Positions 1-8,210 of a stretch of 64,000 nucleotides of DNA are shown piece after piece. A program made the translations under genes and the position numbers. The notes under the pieces were generated by a model. The model had not been told where the DNA came from. It did not search any database and worked only from the letters and a program-made list of their open reading frames with translations. The DNA is taken from positions 1-64,000 of the forward strand of contig JACOTG010000002.1 of the NCBI GenBank assembly GCA_016178505.1, given 5' to 3'. The DNA comes from Planctomycetota bacterium. Lineage in GTDB: Bacteria; Planctomycetota; JACOTG01. Numbering within the stretch: the stretch's first letter is position 1; every line of letters starts with the position of its first letter.

Positions 1-102
1 GAGAACGGTAACGTGATCGCCGTCCGCGAGGAGCCTCTCGACGAGGTGCGAACCGATGAATCCGGCGCCACCGGTCACGAGCACTCGAAGTCGGCCGATC
101 AT
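1..102 (-). CDS. NAD-dependent epimerase/dehydratase, N-terminus (truncated by window edge)
   Basis: Reading the minus strand from ATG at 102 gives an open frame of 34 codons to the window edge. It contains the nucleotide-binding motif [11 protein letters not shown] of extended short-chain dehydrogenases that act on nucleotide sugars. A GGAGAGG ribosome site lies a few bases upstream of the ATG. The gene diverges from the kinase gene. The fold is clear but the substrate is not, because the catalytic YxxxK region lies outside the window. Confidence 0.8.
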   Translation of the reverse strand, partial: MIGRLRVLVTGGAGFIGSHLVERLLADGDHVTVL

Positions 103-259
103 TTTCCTCTCCGGTTTCCACGCCGAATGTGGCGTCGTCGTTTCGCCTCGAAACGAGTAACCGCCCGACGTCGACGGCCGTCCGCCGTCGAAAATCTCCA
201 CGCCGTGGACGCCGTCTCGCCCCATCGGGCGCAGTCGGACGTCGCTAGTCCCGCAAAAA

Positions 260-292
260 TTGCACGATAGGTTCGGGAACGAAACGTATAAT
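260..292 (+). promoter_or_regulatory. Candidate promoter of the Ser/Thr kinase gene
   Basis: A perfect TATAAT lies at 287-292, with TTGCAC at 260-265 as the best upstream hexamer, although the 21-bp spacing is long. The placement puts transcription start near 299. That argues against translation starting at the upstream in-frame TTG (260) and for the GTG at 350. The rest of 103-349 is non-coding divergent spacer. Confidence 0.4.
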
Positions 293-349
293 CCGCGTCT
301 TCACGTCCGGGCAACGTGGAAATTCGAATCAAAAAAGAGAGAGCCTCGG

Positions 350-2698
350 GTGCCGACGAACACCTGCTCGAGCTGCGGAACCAACTTCGACTTGCGCTTC
401 AAATTTTGCCCTAATTGCGGCGCGACGCTCACCGGCACGTCACCCCAAACCCACTCGCTCGCCGGCAAAGTCATGCGCGGCAAGTACCGCCTCGTCCGGA
501 AGGTCGGCGAGGGCAGCATGGGGACCGTGTACGAAGCCGAGCACGTCCAGCTCCACAAGCGAGTCGCGGTGAAGGTACTCCATCCGGATCTTTACCTCAG
601 CGAAGAAGCGCTCAATCGCTTTCAGCAGGAAGGAATCGCGGCCGGCCGATTCAACCACCCAAACGCGATCCAGATCTTCGATTTCGACAAGGGCGAGGAC
701 GACACGGTGTACCTCGCCATGGAGTACGTGGACGGCCGCACCCTCCGCGACATCATCCACCAAGACGGAGCGCTGCCGATCGCACGAGCGGTGAGCATCA
801 TCGAGCAGGTCTTGCGGGCCGTCGGTGAAGCGCATCGGCAAGGCATCGTCCACCGAGACCTCAAGCCCGACAACATCATGGTGCTGCCGGAGCACGAGGG
901 AGAAGACTCGGTCACCGTGAAGGTTCTCGATTTCGGCATGGCGAAGATCAAGGACTACAGCGAGACGCTTCGCACGCAGGCGGGCCGCATCATGGGGACG
1001 CCGCTCTACATGTCGCCGGAGCAGACGAAGGGTGATGCGGCAGACCGGCGCTCGGACATCTACGCCGTGGGTCTCGTTCTTTATGAGGCGCTAACGGGCA
1101 GGCCGGCATTCCAAGGAAAGTCGGTCACTGAGATCCTTCTCAAGCAAGGAAGCGAGAAGCCGGTGCCTCCGTCGCAGAAGCGCCCGGATCTCGCGATCAC
1201 GCGTGACGTCGACCGGGTCGTCATGAAAGCGCTTTCGAAGAACCCCGACCAACGATGCCAGAGCGCCGAGGAAATGCTCGACGAGCTTCTCGCCGCGACG
1301 GGAGTCGAGGCGGCTGCGGCGAGCCCGCGGCTCGCTCGTCGAGAGCGCACCGTTTCGATGGCACCGCCGAAACGGCGTCGCGGTCCGATGATTTGGATCG
1401 TCGCCGGGGTCGGCGCGGTGGTCGTCGTCGTCGCGGCGCTCGTTTTGTCGGCGTCGGGACGGGGCTCGGGGGCGCACGCGACCCGTGTTTCGCTGAAGCC
1501 GGAACGGTCGCGCTCGTCGGCCGAGGCGCAGTACGTCTCGCTCCTCGGCGAAGCGTCTCGTCACTTGAAAGCTCGCCGATACAATGATGCGCTCGAGGCG
1601 CTGAAGTCCGCGCTCGACTCTCCGGTGAAGGACGCCGAGGGTTACTACCTTCGCGGGCAGGCGTTTCTCGGCAAAAAGGATCGCACGACCGCCACCGCGG
1701 ACTTCCAGGAAGCATCGCGTCTCGACCCGACGTACGCCGAGCCGCACGACGCGCTCGGTGTGCTTGCACTCGACGACGGCAAGTTCGGGGAAGCCGGAAC
1801 CGAACTACAGAAGGCAATCGAGCTGAACCCGAACCTCGCCGAGCCGCACCTGCATCGCGGTCGAGCGCTCTCGAACCTCGGAAACCAAACCGAAGCGGAA
1901 AAGGAAGTGCGTGAGGCGCTTCGTTGCGATCCCTCGTCGGCACCGGCACACGCGACTCTCGCCGACCTCCAGCTGCGACAGGGTCAGCGGGACGAGGCCA
2001 TCAAGAGCCTCACCCAGGCGAAGCGTCACGATCCACTCTGGGCCGCCCCGCGCGAGTCTCTCGGCGATCTCTACACGCGCCTCGGCCGCACGGACGACGC
2101 GCTTCGTGAGTACGACGAAGCGTTCAGCCTATCGCCGAAGCAAGCGACGCTCGCACTCAAACTAGGGATGACCCAGCAGGCGCTCCAGAAGTCGACGGAC
2201 GCGACCAAGAGCTTCCGTGCCGCCGTGGAAGCCGACGCGGCTTCATTCGACGCGCACCTCGTCCTCGGCGCGGAGCTCGCGGAGGAAAAGTCGTTCGACG
2301 AGGCAACGAAAGAGCTGGAGCGCGCCGTCCAACTGCAGCCCAAGAGCGCGCGCGCGCTCTGTACGCTCGGCGACGTCCTCCGTGCGCAGGGGAAACACGA
2401 CGACGCGGCACGGCGCTATCGCGAGGCATTCGACGCCGACGACAAGTCGCCGCTGGCGGCGCGGAATCTCGGATTCCTGGCGTTCGAGGCGCAGAACTAC
2501 GATGAGGCTCTTTCGATGCTCGAAACGGCGCGCGAGCGCGCCGACGACCGTCCCATGACGTACTACGCACTCGGCATCCTCTACATGGACTACTTCCCCG
2601 ACACCGTGCAATCGACCGAGTGTTTCCAGAAATACCGCGACCTCGGCGGCACCGATCCGCAAGTCGCGCGTTGGATGGCCGAGATTCGCGATCGATAG
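350..2698 (+). CDS. Membrane Ser/Thr protein kinase (PknB/Hanks type) with zinc ribbon and TPR repeats
   Basis: About 782 residues from GTG 350. Order: a zinc ribbon with two CxxC pairs (C6, C9, C20, C23); a Hanks kinase domain at about 45-315 with GEGSMGTVYEA loop, catalytic Lys75, HRDLKPDN (D170) and DFG (D194); a basic linker; one transmembrane helix at about 347-367; then TPR repeats to the end. The catalytic set is complete, so an active kinase is expected. The N-terminal half should be cytoplasmic and the TPR part extracytoplasmic, which suggests sensing or scaffolding across the membrane. The start is chosen because a TATAAT box lies between the upstream TTG and this GTG, and because translation then begins right at the zinc ribbon. 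The transporter gene follows after 3 bases. Confidence 0.9.
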   Translation: MPTNTCSSCGTNFDLRFKFCPNCGATLTGTSPQTHSLAGKVMRGKYRLVRKVGEGSMGTVYEAEHVQLHKRVAVKVLHPDLYLSEEALNRFQQEGIAAGRFNHPNAIQIFDFDKGEDDTVYLAMEYVDGRTLRDIIHQDGALPIARAVSIIEQVLRAVGEAHRQGIVHRDLKPDNIMVLPEHEGEDSVTVKVLDFGMAKIKDYSETLRTQAGRIMGTPLYMSPEQTKGDAADRRSDIYAVGLVLYEALTGRPAFQGKSVTEILLKQGSEKPVPPSQKRPDLAITRDVDRVVMKALSKNPDQRCQSAEEMLDELLAATGVEAAAASPRLARRERTVSMAPPKRRRGPMIWIVAGVGAVVVVVAALVLSASGRGSGAHATRVSLKPERSRSSAEAQYVSLLGEASRHLKARRYNDALEALKSALDSPVKDAEGYYLRGQAFLGKKDRTTATADFQEASRLDPTYAEPHDALGVLALDDGKFGEAGTELQKAIELNPNLAEPHLHRGRALSNLGNQTEAEKEVREALRCDPSSAPAHATLADLQLRQGQRDEAIKSLTQAKRHDPLWAAPRESLGDLYTRLGRTDDALREYDEAFSLSPKQATLALKLGMTQQALQKSTDATKSFRAAVEADAASFDAHLVLGAELAEEKSFDEATKELERAVQLQPKSARALCTLGDVLRAQGKHDDAARRYREAFDADDKSPLAARNLGFLAFEAQNYDEALSMLETARERADDRPMTYYALGILYMDYFPDTVQSTECFQKYRDLGGTDPQVARWMAEIRDR

Positions 2699-2701
2699 CG
2701 A

Positions 2702-4018
2702 GTGCTCTCCTCCCCCGCTCTCCCGTTTGCCGCGTCCCTCGGACGGGAGCTGTCGGTCGTGTGGATCGCGCCATTCGTGTTGATCCTCGCGGCGATCGCG
2801 ATCCTGCCACTCGTCGCGCCCCACTTCTGGGAGAAGAACGCAAACAAAGGAATTCTCGCACTCGTTCTCGGAGCGCCTGTCCTCGTGCTGCTCTTCGCGA
2901 AGGGACCTCCGGGCGCCGCCGAGGTCGGTCACACGGCGAAGGACTACGTCTCGTTCATCGTGCTCCTCGGAAGCCTGTTCATCGTGTCGGGCGGCATCCT
3001 CGTCCGCGGATCGCTTCGCGCGACGCCGGTTTTCAACGTGGGCTTTCTCGCGCTCGGGGCGCTTCTCGCGTCGTTCATCGGCACGACTGGAGCTTCGATG
3101 CTGCTCATCCGCCCGCTGCTGCGAGCCAACACGGGTCGCGCAAACATCGCCATCGTCGTGGTCTTCTTCATCTTCGTCGTCAGCAACATCGGCGGGAGCC
3201 TGACGCCGCTCGGCGATCCGCCGCTGTTTCTGGGCTACCTGAAGGGCGTGCCGTTCGAATGGACGCTTCGACTCCTTCCTCATTGGGCGACCACGACGGG
3301 CATCGTGCTCACGGTGTTCTTCGTGATCGACGTTCTAGCGGCACGGCGGCATCGGATCGCGCCCGTGATTCCTACCGCGGCCGAGCCCGTGCGCATCGAC
3401 GGTGCGATCAACTTCCTGTTCCTCGGAGGCATCGTCGCCTCGGCGTTTCTGAGCGGGCGCGACGCTTGGCCTTGGGGCGTGCAGGAAAGCGCGATGGCGC
3501 TGATGGCGTTGCTGTCGCTGGCGGCGACGTCGACATCCGTGCGCCTCGACAATCGCTTCACGTACGGTCCGATCATCGAGGTCGCAGTCCTCTTCGCCGG
3601 CATCTTCGCGACGATGATTCCGGCGCTCTTGATCCTCCACGATCGAGCAGGGAGCCTCGGAATCTCAAAGCCGTCGCACTTCTTCTGGGCGTCCGGGATG
3701 CTGTCGAGCTTCCTCGACAATGCGCCGACGTATCTCACGTTTCTTTCCGTCGCCCAGGGTCTCGGCCCGGCGACCGACGGAGGCGGCATGCTCGCACTCC
3801 ACGACGGCGCGGTGTCTCACACGCTCCTCACCGCGATCTCCTGCGGCGCGGTGTTCATGGGCGCGAACTCCTACATCGGAAACGGACCGAACTTCATGGT
3901 GAAGGCCGTCGCCGAGGAGAGCGGAGTGAAGATGCCGAGCTTCTTCGGCTACATGGGGTATTCGACCGCGATCCTGATTCCGACGTTCATCGTGCTGACG
4001 CTCGTGTTCTTCGCGTGA
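2702..4018 (+). CDS. Sodium:proton antiporter-like / CitMHS-type membrane transporter
   Basis: A 438-residue polytopic membrane protein with about ten hydrophobic segments. The motif GGSLTPLGDPPLFLGYL near residue 170 and a second hairpin motif with SYIGNGPNFM near residue 395 are typical of the ion-transporter superfamily (NhaD, ArsB, citrate transporters). The two repeats around Asn/Thr/Gly-rich re-entrant loops support a secondary transporter. The GTG start at 2702 is 3 bases after the kinase stop, suggesting co-transcription. The transported ion cannot be read from the sequence; Na+/H+ exchange is the family-based guess. Confidence 0.75.
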   Translation: MLSSPALPFAASLGRELSVVWIAPFVLILAAIAILPLVAPHFWEKNANKGILALVLGAPVLVLLFAKGPPGAAEVGHTAKDYVSFIVLLGSLFIVSGGILVRGSLRATPVFNVGFLALGALLASFIGTTGASMLLIRPLLRANTGRANIAIVVVFFIFVVSNIGGSLTPLGDPPLFLGYLKGVPFEWTLRLLPHWATTTGIVLTVFFVIDVLAARRHRIAPVIPTAAEPVRIDGAINFLFLGGIVASAFLSGRDAWPWGVQESAMALMALLSLAATSTSVRLDNRFTYGPIIEVAVLFAGIFATMIPALLILHDRAGSLGISKPSHFFWASGMLSSFLDNAPTYLTFLSVAQGLGPATDGGGMLALHDGAVSHTLLTAISCGAVFMGANSYIGNGPNFMVKAVAEESGVKMPSFFGYMGYSTAILIPTFIVLTLVFFA

Positions 4019-4031
4019 TCGCGTCCCACCG

Positions 4032-4715
4032 TCAGACCGCGGCCGGACCGCCTGGCTCGCGATCGTCGACGCGAATCGTGTCGGGCGAAACGATGCCGCT
4101 CGAGAGCACGAGCTTCATCCCTTCCTCGACCGTCAGGCTCGTCTCGATCACCTCGGATTCCGGCACGAGAACGAGCATGCCGCCGGTCGGGTTCGGCGTC
4201 GTCGGAATGAAAACGTTGAGCAGGCTACGGCCGTCTTCGGTGCGGATGGTTCCCGTGACGAACCCGATGACCTTCACGCCCTGCCTCGGGTAATCGACGA
4301 ACACGACGCGCTTGAAGCTCTGGCGCCCCGCCGGCGTGAATTGCTGCGAGATCTGCTTGAACGTGCCATAGAGCGTCTTCACGAGAGGCAGGTTCGAGAG
4401 GAAGCGGTCGACGCTCTCGATCAGGTGCTGTCCGAACAACTGCGTCGCGCCGAGCCCGACCAGGTAAACCACGAGCAGCGTGAAGATGATGCCGAGGCCG
4501 GGAATCGGAATGTGAATGACCTTCAAGACGAGCGGCGCGAGGATCCCGTCCATCCATTTGAAGACAGCCGTTAGGATGACCGCGGTGACATAGATCGGGA
4601 CGAGAACGATGATGCCGGCCGTCAGCTTCGTGCGAAGGTGACGGCGCAACCAGCGGAGGCGGCGGCTTCTCCACGGCGAAACCGTTCCGTCCGGCTCGTG
4701 GAATTCGTCCTTCAT
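4032..4715 (-). CDS. DUF502 family membrane protein
   Basis: A 227-residue protein with two transmembrane helices (about 33-55 and 72-98), followed by the conserved DUF502 region: NLPLVKTLYGTFKQ, a FVDYPRQG segment and PTTPNPTGGMLVLVP. The biochemical role of the family is unknown. Its ATG overlaps the argH stop (ATGA, 4712-4715), so it is the last gene of the arginine operon and probably translationally coupled to argH. It ends close to the convergent transporter gene. Confidence 0.85.
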   Translation of the reverse strand: MKDEFHEPDGTVSPWRSRRLRWLRRHLRTKLTAGIIVLVPIYVTAVILTAVFKWMDGILAPLVLKVIHIPIPGLGIIFTLLVVYLVGLGATQLFGQHLIESVDRFLSNLPLVKTLYGTFKQISQQFTPAGRQSFKRVVFVDYPRQGVKVIGFVTGTIRTEDGRSLLNVFIPTTPNPTGGMLVLVPESEVIETSLTVEEGMKLVLSSGIVSPDTIRVDDREPGGPAAV

Positions 4716-6100
4716 CTTCGTTTCGGCCTGGTTCGTTTCAGGTACCGTTGCACTTCGCGAATGGCACTGCGTACGCGCCGCGGCGCAGTACCGCCGGCGA
4801 CATCTCGGGCCGCAACCGCCCGCACCGGGTCGAGCGCGCGGAAGACGTCGGGCCCGACACGCGGCGCCGCGGCGCGCAGCTCGGCGAGAGTCAGCGATTG
4901 CAACTCCACCCCTCGCTTGCGGGCCACGGCCACCAGCTCCCCGACTTGACGGTGCGCACGCCGGAACGGCACGCCGCGTCGCACCAGGTACTCGGCAAAG
5001 TCGGTGGCGTTCAGTCCGCCGCCGAGGTCGACCGGACCGCTCCGCACCCGCAATCCCTCCACGGCTTCGCGCATGGCGTCGAGCGCGAGCCGCACCGTGT
5101 CGAGGGCGTCGAACAGTCCCTCTTTGTCTTCCTGAAGGTCGCGATTATAGGCGAGCGGCAAACCCTTGAGGACCGTGAGCATCGCGAGCAAATGTCCGAA
5201 GACGCGGCCACTCTTGCCGCGCACCAGCTCGAACGCGTCCGGGTTCTTCTTCTGCGGCATCATCGACGAGCCGGTCGTCGAGCGATCCGACAGCTGCAGG
5301 AACGCGAACTCGTCGGACGTCCACAGCACGAGATCCTCCGAGAGTCGCGACAGGTGCGCCATCAGCAGCGCGAGCGCGGCCTCGGTCTCGACGACGAAGT
5401 CGCGGTCGGCCACCGCGTCGAGACTGTTGAGCGTGATGCCCCGTAGCCCGAGTGCACGGGCGGCGATCGTGCGGTCTAGCCGAAGCGTCGTGCCGGCGCA
5501 CGCACCGGAGCCGAGCGGCGAGATCGCGGTTCGGCGACGCGCATCGGCGAGACGCTCGCGATCGCGGCGCAGAGGCTCGACGTGCGCGAGCACGGCATGC
5601 GCCAGCAGGATAGGCTGTGCGCGGCGGAGGTGCGTGTACGCCGGCACGATCACGTCGGTCGTTCGCGATGCAAGCCCGACGAGCGCCGCTGCAAGCGCGT
5701 GCACCCGGGAGTCCACGTCGCCGATCGAGCCGAGCACGTGCAATCGAAGATCGAGCGCAACCTGATCGTTTCGGCTTCGACCGGCATGAATGCGCTCACC
5801 CGCCACGCCAGCGATCTCGATCAGGCGCCGTTCGAGATTCAGGTGGACGTCCTCGTCGGCTTCGCGCCAGGGAAACTTGCCGGCCGCGATCTCCTTCTCG
5901 ATCACGTCGAGGGCACGATCGATCTTGCGCAAGTCGCCGGCACTGAGAAGGCGAGCCGCCCGAAGCGTCCGCGCGTGTGCCCGCGTGCCCGCGATGTCCT
6001 CACGGTGCAGGCGTCGATCGAAGCCGATCGACACCGAGAGCTTTGCGAGCGCCTTTCCCGTCTCCTCCCGAAAAGCCCCGCCCCAGAGTTTTCGGCTCAT
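4712..6100 (-). CDS. argH: Argininosuccinate lyase
   Basis: 462 residues, the usual length. Cleaves argininosuccinate to arginine and fumarate, the last step of arginine synthesis. The start MSRKLWGGAF is typical of ArgH. The fumarase/aspartase superfamily signature GSSMMPQKKNPD is present, as are HAGRSRNDQ near the N-terminus and the TxH pair in YTHLRRAQP. The frame stays open upstream, but ATG 6100 is chosen because it matches the family start and overlaps the argE stop (ATGA 6097-6100). Next-to-last gene of the minus-strand arg operon. Confidence 0.95.
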   Translation of the reverse strand: MSRKLWGGAFREETGKALAKLSVSIGFDRRLHREDIAGTRAHARTLRAARLLSAGDLRKIDRALDVIEKEIAAGKFPWREADEDVHLNLERRLIEIAGVAGERIHAGRSRNDQVALDLRLHVLGSIGDVDSRVHALAAALVGLASRTTDVIVPAYTHLRRAQPILLAHAVLAHVEPLRRDRERLADARRRTAISPLGSGACAGTTLRLDRTIAARALGLRGITLNSLDAVADRDFVVETEAALALLMAHLSRLSEDLVLWTSDEFAFLQLSDRSTTGSSMMPQKKNPDAFELVRGKSGRVFGHLLAMLTVLKGLPLAYNRDLQEDKEGLFDALDTVRLALDAMREAVEGLRVRSGPVDLGGGLNATDFAEYLVRRGVPFRRAHRQVGELVAVARKRGVELQSLTLAELRAAAPRVGPDVFRALDPVRAVAARDVAGGTAPRRVRSAIREVQRYLKRTRPKRR

Positions 6101-7164
6101 CGCCGCGCCGCCTCCGGAACGAGCGCAAAGTAGGCCCGCGCCAGCGACGAGTAGGTCGCGGGCGCCGCGTCGAGCGCTGAGAGATCGATCCACTCGTCGG
6201 GCTGGTGCGAGGCCGCACCCGACCCCGGCCCGAACACGATCGACGGCACGTGCGCGACGTGAACGAGGTCCGTGACCCCGTCGAACCCGGTGACGCGAGA
6301 TCCCGGTTGCGACGCGAGGGCGGCGCGCGCGATCGCCGACGCCGGGTCGCCGGCCACGGGTTGCAGTCGCTGCGAGAGCACTTCAACGTCGGAGTCGATC
6401 GATCGGCGCACGTGGTCGATCAAGGTCGCGTTGTCGAAGGCCGGAATCGTCCGCGCGTCGATCGTGAACCGGCATCGGTCCGGGATCACGTTCGATTTCA
6501 CGCCGCCTTGAACCATCGTCACCGCGAGCGTGGGCGGGCCGAGGATCGGATCACGCGCTTCCATTCGCTGCGCCTCGAGCTTCGCGATGTCGCGCGCCGC
6601 ACGGTAGATCGCGTTCTCGGCTTGTTGCGGTCGCGCGGCGTGGCCGGAGCGGCCGTTTGCAACGCACTGGAGCTTCACGAGACCCTTCTGCGACACCGCG
6701 ACTTCGAAGCCGTTGGGCTCGCCGACGACTGCGGCGTCGAACGGGGGCAACTCGCGCACGAGCACCTCGAGGCCCTGCCCGCCGGTCTCTTCGTCGCACG
6801 TAGCGGCGAACAGGATGCGCCCCGGGATCGTCTCGTCCCACGCGCAGAACGCGGCGAGCATCGATGCCACGGATGCCTTCGCATCGTTTGCACCGAGGCC
6901 CACGAGACGATCTGCGGTCAGGCGCGGCGTCCACGGATCGCCGGTCCAACCCTCCGCAGGCGGCACGGTGTCCACGTGCGAGTTCCAAAGCAGCGTCGGC
7001 CCGTCTCGGCCTCGCATGGCCCACACGTTACGGCCGGAGCGATGCGGGGCGACCCCGGCGGCGGCGATCGAATCGGCGACGAAGTCGCGTGCGGCTGCCT
7101 CGTTGCCCGAGACGCTGGGAATGGACACGAGGCTCCGAAGGAGGTCTCGAACGCCGAAGCTCAT
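6097..7164 (-). CDS. argE: M20-family deacylase, ArgE type (N-acetyl/N-succinyl-citrulline or -ornithine deacylase)
   Basis: 355 residues with an M20 di-zinc metallopeptidase fold: H63 and D65 in HVDTVPP, D94 in GANDAKAS, the catalytic pair in CDEETGG (125-126), E149 in VGEPNG, and a C-terminal SHQPDEW. In the canonical pathway ArgE deacylates acetylornithine. Because the transcarbamylase in this operon is of the N-acylornithine type, this enzyme more likely removes the acyl group from N-acylcitrulline, as in Xanthomonas and Bacteroides. Its ATG follows a gap holding direct repeats; its stop overlaps argH. The acyl specificity is inferred. Confidence 0.85.
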   Translation of the reverse strand: MSFGVRDLLRSLVSIPSVSGNEAAARDFVADSIAAAGVAPHRSGRNVWAMRGRDGPTLLWNSHVDTVPPAEGWTGDPWTPRLTADRLVGLGANDAKASVASMLAAFCAWDETIPGRILFAATCDEETGGQGLEVLVRELPPFDAAVVGEPNGFEVAVSQKGLVKLQCVANGRSGHAARPQQAENAIYRAARDIAKLEAQRMEARDPILGPPTLAVTMVQGGVKSNVIPDRCRFTIDARTIPAFDNATLIDHVRRSIDSDVEVLSQRLQPVAGDPASAIARAALASQPGSRVTGFDGVTDLVHVAHVPSIVFGPGSGAASHQPDEWIDLSALDAAPATYSSLARAYFALVPEAARR

Positions 7165-7171
7165 CGATTCA

Positions 7172-7319
7172 CGATTCTCTAACGGACCTCATTGGTGGCT
7201 CATGCTTATTCGCACGCCGAGTCGACCACCCGATGGCCCCTTTTCCCTAACGACCCGCATTGCTCGTCGATGGTCATTCGCACGCCGACTTCACCATCGT
7301 ATAGCCCCTATTCCCTGAC
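7172..7319 (-). repeat. Tandem imperfect direct repeat, period 68 bp, about 2.2 copies
   Basis: On the minus strand three copies start at 7319, 7251 and 7183 with the core GTYAGRGAAWMG followed by GGGGCYAT; the third is cut off by the argE start. Copies 1 and 2 also share TCGGCGTGCGAAT and CAATG. Copy 1 carries the last ArgB codons, so a duplication starting at the argB 3' end is likely. This is the only sizeable gap inside the otherwise overlapping argC-argH part of the operon. Confidence 0.7.
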
Positions 7320-8198
7320 GATCATCGTTCCGCTCCCCGTCTCCGTGAAGACTTCGTCGAGGAGCGCGTTTCGCTTCGTTCCGTTCACGATGTGGACCGA
7401 GCCGACGCCGCGCTCGACGACGCGCACGCTCTCCTCGAGCTTCGCGATCATGCCCCCGTGGATCGACTTCTTCCTCAAGAGGGTTCGCGCTTCTTTGCCG
7501 GTCATGCGCGAGATGAGGCTCGAGGGATCCTCGATGTCCAGGTAGACGCCGTCGACGTCGCTCGCCATCAGGAGCTTCTCGGCGCCGAGGCCGATCGCCA
7601 TCTCGCACGCAATCGCATCGGCGTTCACGTTGAAGACGTTGCCTTCGGAGTCTGCGGCGAGCGGTGAGATCACGGGAAGATAGTCGTTGTCGAGCAGCGT
7701 GTGCAGGAGCCGCGGGTTCACTTCGACGACGTCGCCGACGTTGCCGAAATCGATCGTCTCGCGCCGCCCCGTCTCGCGGTTGAGCAGACGCGTGAGGCCG
7801 CGCTTCCTCGCGAGCACGATGTTGCCGTCGATGCCGCTGAGGCCGACGCCGTCGATCCCCTTCTTGCGCAGGCCCGAGAGGATCTCGGTGCAGATCTTTC
7901 CAGCAAACACCATCTTGACGATGTCGAGCGTCGCGTCATCCGTGATCCGACGCCCGTTCACGATGCGCGGCTTGATCCCGAGCTGCTCCGACAGGCGCGT
8001 CGCCTGAATGCCGCCGCCGTGGACGACGACGATCCGAATGCCGACCTGGTGCAGGAGCGCGACTTCCTCGGCGAGCGAGTGCAGATGCTCGAGGTTCTCG
8101 GTCACCTTGCCGGAGATCTTGATGACGAAGATCTTCCTCTTGAAGCGCTTTATATAAGGAAGCGCCTCACGCAGAATGTCGATCTTGACCTTGTCCAT
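7308..8198 (-). CDS. argB: N-acylglutamate kinase (acetylglutamate kinase family)
   Basis: 296 residues of the amino-acid kinase family. Visible motifs are the N-terminal VIKISGK, VVVHGGG near residue 60, GLSGIDG, the NVNADAIA segment and ASDVDGVY. It should phosphorylate the side chain of N-acylglutamate, the second step of the pathway. The loop after HGGG reads IQ where typical ArgB has PQ, a substitution in the substrate region that may fit a different acyl group. AGGAAAG precedes ATG 8198, and only 12 bases separate it from the argF' stop. Confidence 0.9.
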   Translation of the reverse strand: MDKVKIDILREALPYIKRFKRKIFVIKISGKVTENLEHLHSLAEEVALLHQVGIRIVVVHGGGIQATRLSEQLGIKPRIVNGRRITDDATLDIVKMVFAGKICTEILSGLRKKGIDGVGLSGIDGNIVLARKRGLTRLLNRETGRRETIDFGNVGDVVEVNPRLLHTLLDNDYLPVISPLAADSEGNVFNVNADAIACEMAIGLGAEKLLMASDVDGVYLDIEDPSSLISRMTGKEARTLLRKKSIHGGMIAKLEESVRVVERGVGSVHIVNGTKRNALLDEVFTETGSGTMIVRE

Positions 8199-8210
8199 TT
8201 CTTTCCTGAT

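Noticed and set aside
260-349. Kinase start at the upstream in-frame TTG (260)
   Set aside because: A TATAAT box lies within this stretch, the extra 30 residues look non-coding, and the zinc ribbon begins right after GTG 350.
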